Positions 57,783 through 64,000 of a stretch of 64,000 nt of DNA are shown piece after piece. Numbering within the stretch: position 1 is the stretch's first letter; the number at the start of each line of letters is the position of its first letter. Position numbers and translations under genes: made by a program. The DNA comes from Mycoplasma sp. 1018B (GTDB lineage Bacteria; Bacillota_I; Bacilli_A; Mycoplasmatales; Metamycoplasmataceae). The stretch covers positions 372,001 through 436,000 of the forward strand of contig NZ_CP102084.1 in assembly GCF_024582675.1 (NCBI RefSeq), written 5' to 3'. The notes beneath the pieces are model-generated. The model worked only from the letters and a program-made list of their open reading frames with translations, ran no database searches and was not told the origin of the DNA.

Positions 57783-59033
57783 ATGGCTAAAATAGAATTA
57801 AAAACTTTCAATTATTATCCAGATTTTAATAATATTAATTTAGTTAATAAGTTAAAAAAAATTCAGGAAGATATTACTTATTATAATGTTGAAAGTTTTG
57901 AACATTTAAGTTTTCACGAACTAGCATTAAATTTTTCTGAATATAATCTGGGCAGAATAAAAGATTTAACAAATAGGATATTAGATTTTAATACTAAAGA
58001 TTTAATTATTATAACAACTAAAAATATTATTGCTATTTGAAATATAATTGATAATTTTCTTTTACAAACTGATTTAATGAAAGATAATCAAATTAAATAT
58101 TATTTTATTGACATGGAAAATGCCAATAATGAATTATTTGAGCAATTTTTTAAAATAAAAATTTTATTAAATAAAAAAACTACAAAAATTATTTATGCTT
58201 CTTTAGAAAAATATAATAATTATGCATTAGAAATTATTAATTTATTTATAAATGAATTTCAAAATAATTTTGGTTATTATCAGGCTTTAAATAATATTTT
58301 TTTAGTAGTTAAAGAAGATGTTGAATTACAGTTAAAATATTTAGATGTAAAAGAGGAAAATAGATTGATTATTCCCTCAATAATACATAATAATTTTGCT
58401 TTTTTCAATGAAATTATTTTAATTTTGTCTTCTTTAAAACACTTGAATATTAAAGAAATGTTAACTGGATATTCTTTAGCTGCAAATGAATTTACTACTT
58501 TTGAAGCACAACAAAATATTGCTTTCCAATTGGCTTATATAAATCAAAATTTAAAAACTCAAAAAAATACATTATTAATGATAAGTTTAGAGTCAAAATT
58601 AGAAGCATTGTTAAAATATCAAACTAATCTTAAATATAAAAACATTTTTAATAAACAAATCCTAAATAATTTATTAATTCCTAATGACTTAAATGATGTT
58701 AATCAATATTTATTAAATTATAAAGATTATTATGTTAATTTGTTTTATATAACAAAAGAAAAATTTAATTATAGATTGAATGATGAATTATATTTAAAAG
58801 ATTTACCAGTAAAACTTAAAGAAAATAAATTAAGTAATCTTAATTTAAAAATAAAAAAGAGTTATATTAATAGTTTGACGACACTTAATAATTCAGCTTT
58901 TGTTTTAATTAAAATTTTGGGTGAAGATGAATTTATTTTAGGACAATTAATTGCTTTAATATATTGAGAACAAATTTTTAATTTATATTTAGAAAATAAA
59001 GATCCTTTTATTTTTTGAGGGCAAAATGAATAA
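57783..59033 (+). CDS. degenerate glucose-6-phosphate-isomerase-fold protein A
   Basis: 416 aa, close to bacterial Pgi length. Collinear with Pgi: NLGRIKDLTNRILDF / IIITTKNIIAIW near the GIGGS region, and IYASLEKYNNYALEIINLF at the SGTTTE region. HLNIKEMLTG (220-229) and QNIAFQLAYINQNL (244-257) match the GxNIxEMMxG and NPAYQYA blocks, and the C-terminus reads LYLENKDPF for YxLGVNPF. Catalytic motifs are gone: no SGTTTE, no GGRxS (IIHNN at 200-204), no STDLHSxGQ, no final EAYK Lys. Enzyme activity is very unlikely. The assignment is by eye. Confidence 0.6.
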
Positions 59034-60258
59034 AATAATTAATTTAAATACAAATTGTTTTAATGATAAAGAGCTTTTAAATAAATATCTTAAATGAGTT
59101 ACTAATAACTTAAATAAATTTTTCAATAAAGAAGAATTATTTTTTCAAAACAATGATAAATATTCTGAAAAAATTCAAAATAATATAGATCAAATTTTTT
59201 CGCTTTGAAATCAAGAAAATATTAGAAAAATTGTAATAATTGCAAATAGTTCCATAATTAAAAATATTACTTTTTTGCAAGAAGCTTTAGAATTGATAAA
59301 CAAAAAAAATAATAGAAAATTAATTTTTGTTGATGAAAATACGAATACTGATAATTTAATTTATTATCTTTCTTTAGTAGATAAAAATAAATTTGCAATT
59401 TACTATATTAACTATAAAACCAATGATATAGTTTTAGATATTTTATTTAGAGAATTTAGAAAACTATTAGAAAGTCAATGAGGAATTCAAAATAGTAGAA
59501 AATTTATTTGTTTTATAGGAAATAAAAATAACAACATATTTAACGAATTAATAAATAATAATTATCAAACAATTCTTTTTTCTAATGATTTAAATGAGAA
59601 ATATTTAACGTCTAATTGTATTATTTTAAGTTTATTTAATTCTAACTTTGATAAAAAATTATTTTTTAAAGGTTTAAATAAAGTAAATTATGAATTCTTT
59701 AGTAAAAAAATTGATAATGATACTTGTTTATATTTTTTAGCAATTAAAAAAATAAATTCACAATATTATCAATTTGAAAATATTCGTAGCTCACAAAATT
59801 TAACTAATTTTGAAAAATGATATAAACAATTATTTTCAAATATAGAAAACAATGGTTTTTTTATACATAATTATTTAATTTATAAAGAAAGTGATTATGA
59901 TTATTTGAATTATTTACAAGATAATAAAAAAATTAGTTTTTCTTTTTGAAATTTTAAAAATAATCAATCATTAACTAAATATGAGTGAATTGAAAAACAA
60001 AATAATCTAAATAAATATGTAAATAATTGTTTGCCTTTTAAAATAAATGTAAATAATCTGTTAAAAGAACAAAAAAGAACAATTCAAGAGAATTTAAATT
60101 TTGAAATCAATATAGAAAATGAAATGGATTTAGGTTATTTTGTTCGTTTTATGGAATATTTAACTTTTATTTATGAATTTATTCAAAAACAAAATAACTC
60201 TAACACAGCAATTTTAAATGAACTATTTAAAAATAATATTATTAAAGAAATTAAATAA
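59026..60258 (+). CDS. degenerate glucose-6-phosphate-isomerase-fold protein B
   Basis: 410 aa, encoded immediately after protein A with an 8-nt ATGAATAA overlap. Pgi-like blocks in order: KIVIIANSSIIKNITFLQEAL at the GIGGSYLGA region (split: IVIIANSS), FREFRKLLESQWG at the FRxFKKLLExxYG helix, and FEKWYKQLFSNIENNGFFI (from 262) at the xEWWKQLFGESEGKxGKGIFP block. None of the catalytic residues of Pgi is kept. It may pair with protein A as Pgi subunits do, but this is inference. Confidence 0.6.
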
Positions 60259-60281
60259 CATTATAAAATTAATTAGTATAA

Positions 60282-61418
<1,137 letters not shown>

Positions 61419-61429
61419 AAAGGAATAAA

Positions 61430-64000
61430 ATGAAAAGACTAACTTCAAAAGAAATAAGACAAAGTTGAATAGACTTTTTTAAAAGTAAAGATCATTTAGA
61501 AATTTCATCAAAATCTTTAATTCCTGTAAATGACCCTTCATTATTATGAATTAATTCTGGAGTTGCAACTTTAAAAGACTATTTTTCAGGTAAAAAAATC
61601 CCACCTAAAAATCGCTTAGTTAATAGCCAAAAAGCAATTAGAACCAATGATATTGAAAATGTTGGAAAAACAGCAAGACATCATACTTTTTTTGAAATGC
61701 TCGGTAATTTTTCAATAGGTGATTATTTTAAAAAAGAAGCAATTGAATATGCTTTTGAATATTTGACTAAAATTTTAGAAATTAAAAAAGAAAAATTATA
61801 TTTTACTTATTATAAAGATGATTTAGAAACAAAAGAAATTTGAATGAGTTTAGGTATTAAAGAAAATCATATCATTGCAGGTGATAAAAAAACTAATTTT
61901 TGAGATGTGGGAAATGGACCTTGTGGTCCTAATACCGAAATATTTTTTGATAGAGGCGAAAAATATGATAAAAGAGGTTTAGAATTATTAATTAATGATA
62001 TAGAAAATGATCGTTACATTGAAATTTGAAATATTGTTTTTTCAACATTTAATAACGATGGAGAAAATAACTATACAGAATTAAAACAAAAAAATATTGA
62101 TACCGGCGCAGGCTTTGAAAGATTAGTTTCTATTTTACAAGATGCTCCTACCAATTATGATTCAGATTTATTTGCAGATATAATTAATAAAATTCAATCA
62201 TTTACAACTTACAAATATAAAAGCGAAAATTATTTTATCAAAGAAGAAAATCAAACTCTAATTAATCAAAATTTTAAGGTTATAGCAGATCATATAAGAA
62301 CAGTTGTTAATGCTATAGCAGATGGCGCTAAAATTAGCAGTTATGGTCGCGGTTATATTATAAGAAGATTAATTCGCAGATCAATTTACAAGGCTAAACA
62401 ATTAAATATTATTGATACTTTTCTTTATAAATTGGTTCCTGTAGTACACGATTCACTTCCTTTTGAATATGATATAGAATATGTAGCTAAAATTATTAAA
62501 CAAGAAGAAGAATTATTCCATAAAACAATTGAAAAAGGCAAAACTATTTTAGAAGAATATTTAAAAAATAATAAAAAAGAAATAGACGGTTATTTTGCTT
62601 TTAAAATGTTAGATACTTATGGTTTTCCTATTGAATTAACTAGCGAAATAGCTCAAGATTTTAAATTAAAAATTAATCTAGAAGAATTTGAAAAAGCTAA
62701 AAAAGAACACGCTAATAAATCAAGAGGAGAAAAAATGGAAGGAATGAAAGAGGTAATTAATTCATTAAATTTAATTAAAAATAAAATTGACAATTTTATT
62801 GGTTATACACATTTAGAATCAGAATCAAATGTTTTAATGTTATTAAATAAAGAAAATTCCATTGATCAAGCTGATAAAGAGCAAATTTCATATTTAGTTT
62901 TAAATCAAACACCATTTTATGCTACAGCCGGGGGACAAAATCATGATGAAGGATATTTAATTCAAAATAATCAAAAAATAATTATTTTAGATGTATTTAA
63001 AGATAAATTTGGCAATCATATTCACAAAGTACAAGGAAATATTAATAATAAAGATTTAATAAAATGTTTTGTTGATAAAGAAAAAAGATTAAATTTAGCC
63101 CGCAATCATTCAGCAACTCATTTAGTTTTTAGTGTTTTAAGAAAAGTTCTTGGACCACAAATTCAACAATTAGGTTCAGATATAACTTATGAAAGATTTA
63201 CTTTTGATTTTCCTGCGGAAGAAAAACCATCTGATGAACAAATTTTAGAAATAGAAAAAATAATGCAAGAAATTATTAAAAGTAATATTAAAAGAGAATA
63301 TATTATAACAACTACAGAAAAAGCTAAAGAAATGAACGCTATTATGACTATTGAAGAAACAGAATATATGGATCAAAATAATGTACGTTTAGTTAAATGA
63401 GGAAACATCACCAGCGATTTATGTGGCGGTACTCATTTGGAATATAGTTCTCAATTAGAAAATTTTAAAATTGTTGCTGTTGAAAGAAAACAAGCAGGAA
63501 TATTTAGAATAAGAGTAGTTACTTCAAATAAATTAGTAGATAAATACTATCATGAACAGTGTGATTTTTATTTAAAAGAGTTAAATAATTTAATTTCTAA
63601 AGTAAAACAATTAAATTCAAATTATCAATTAGAATATTCTTTTGATAAACTGGATAATTTTAATAAGTATAAATTAATTAACAAATTAATTTTAAAAGTA
63701 AGAGATGATTACAAAATATTTAATAAAGAAAAAGCAACTATAAACTTTGATTATGATAATATAAACTTTATAAATATTAATGGTAAACAAATATACTTAA
63801 ATTTAGATTTAGATGCAACACAAATTAAAATAATTGCTTCAACTTTAAGAGAAAAATATCCTAATTCTTATGTTTTCTTAGGAGCAAAAAACAATAATAA
63901 ATTATTATTAGTAGTAGCAACTAAAGTTTCAAATGCTAATCTTTTATTTAAACAAATAGCTGAAAAAACCCAAGGTAGAGGTGGTGGTTCACCAATATTA
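61430..64000 (+). CDS. alaS: alanyl-tRNA synthetase (3' end outside window)
   Basis: Partial, 857 codons present, still open at the window edge. The N-terminal catalytic core has motif 1-2 blocks [26 protein letters not shown] and [14 protein letters not shown], plus GAGFERL motif 3. The editing domain has NHSATHL and CGGTHLE metal-binding motifs, then the C-Ala region ending [17 protein letters not shown] before the ATG at 61430, 12 nt after mnmA. Confidence 0.97.

Overview
The window is a piece of a very AT-rich mollicute chromosome that reads UGA as tryptophan (genetic code 4). In-frame TGA codons fall at conserved Trp positions, for example after the catalytic Cys of the PepC-like protease, in the Dps HW pair and in the IleRS zinc ribbon. 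All gene coordinates below therefore run through TGA. Gene content (CdaM-type diadenylate cyclase, MAGa7180-like nuclease with a DUF2779 protein, MnuA-like surface nuclease, mraZ-rsmH-X-ftsZ cluster, many lipoproteins) points to a Mycoplasma sensu lato, most likely the hominis/synoviae/bovis side of the tree. The species cannot be fixed from the sequence alone.

Layout. 1-5.2 kb: HAD phosphatase, two small membrane proteins, thrS, trpS and a stand-alone PTS EIIB-like protein. 5.4-11.4 kb: a surface-nuclease locus with an intact MnuA-like lipoprotein, a cupin gene behind a (AT)10 tract, and a second nuclease-like lipoprotein that has lost its catalytic residues. 11.4-20.3 kb: pepO-rsmE, the division cluster mraZ-rsmH-(ftsA-position gene)-ftsZ, and divergent ktrA/ktrB. 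20.4-26.8 kb: MAGa7180-like nuclease, DUF2779 protein and a coupled lipoprotein; rpmF; then an endonuclease-I lipoprotein with 19 perfect 18-bp repeats. 26.9-33 kb: a heterodimeric ABC exporter, then a c-di-AMP synthase operon containing an MgtE-like protein without the usual pore motif. 33-42.1 kb: pepC, then a compact operon asnS / GT2-like / RDD / pcrA / unknown / degV. 42.6-46.6 kb: ileS-lspA-dps operon and tRNA-Gly. 46.7-50 kb: membrane protein, tpx, cls, DUF2188. 50-57.3 kb: glyS-dnaG-rpoD-nif3 operon and a C-tail-anchored protein. 57.4-64 kb: S1 protein, two tandem degenerate glucose-6-phosphate-isomerase-fold proteins, mnmA and the 5' part of alaS.

How genes fit together. CdaM makes c-di-AMP, whose usual target KtrA sits in the same window with its channel KtrB. 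LspA would process the four predicted lipoproteins. The surface nucleases fit nucleotide scavenging by an organism with little biosynthesis. Housekeeping translation genes (six aminoacyl-tRNA synthetases, mnmA, rsmE, rsmH, L32, tRNA-Gly) fill much of the rest.

The most notable pattern is the number of proteins that keep an enzyme or transporter fold but appear to have lost the catalytic or ligand-binding motif: a dead MnuA paralogue, two Pgi-like proteins, an EIIB without its Cys, an MgtE without GGN, and a GT2 without DxD. Other points are a recurrent 8-nt ATGAATAA stop/start overlap (four times), several genes that look leaderless, and the dinucleotide tract in front of the cupin/dead-nuclease unit.
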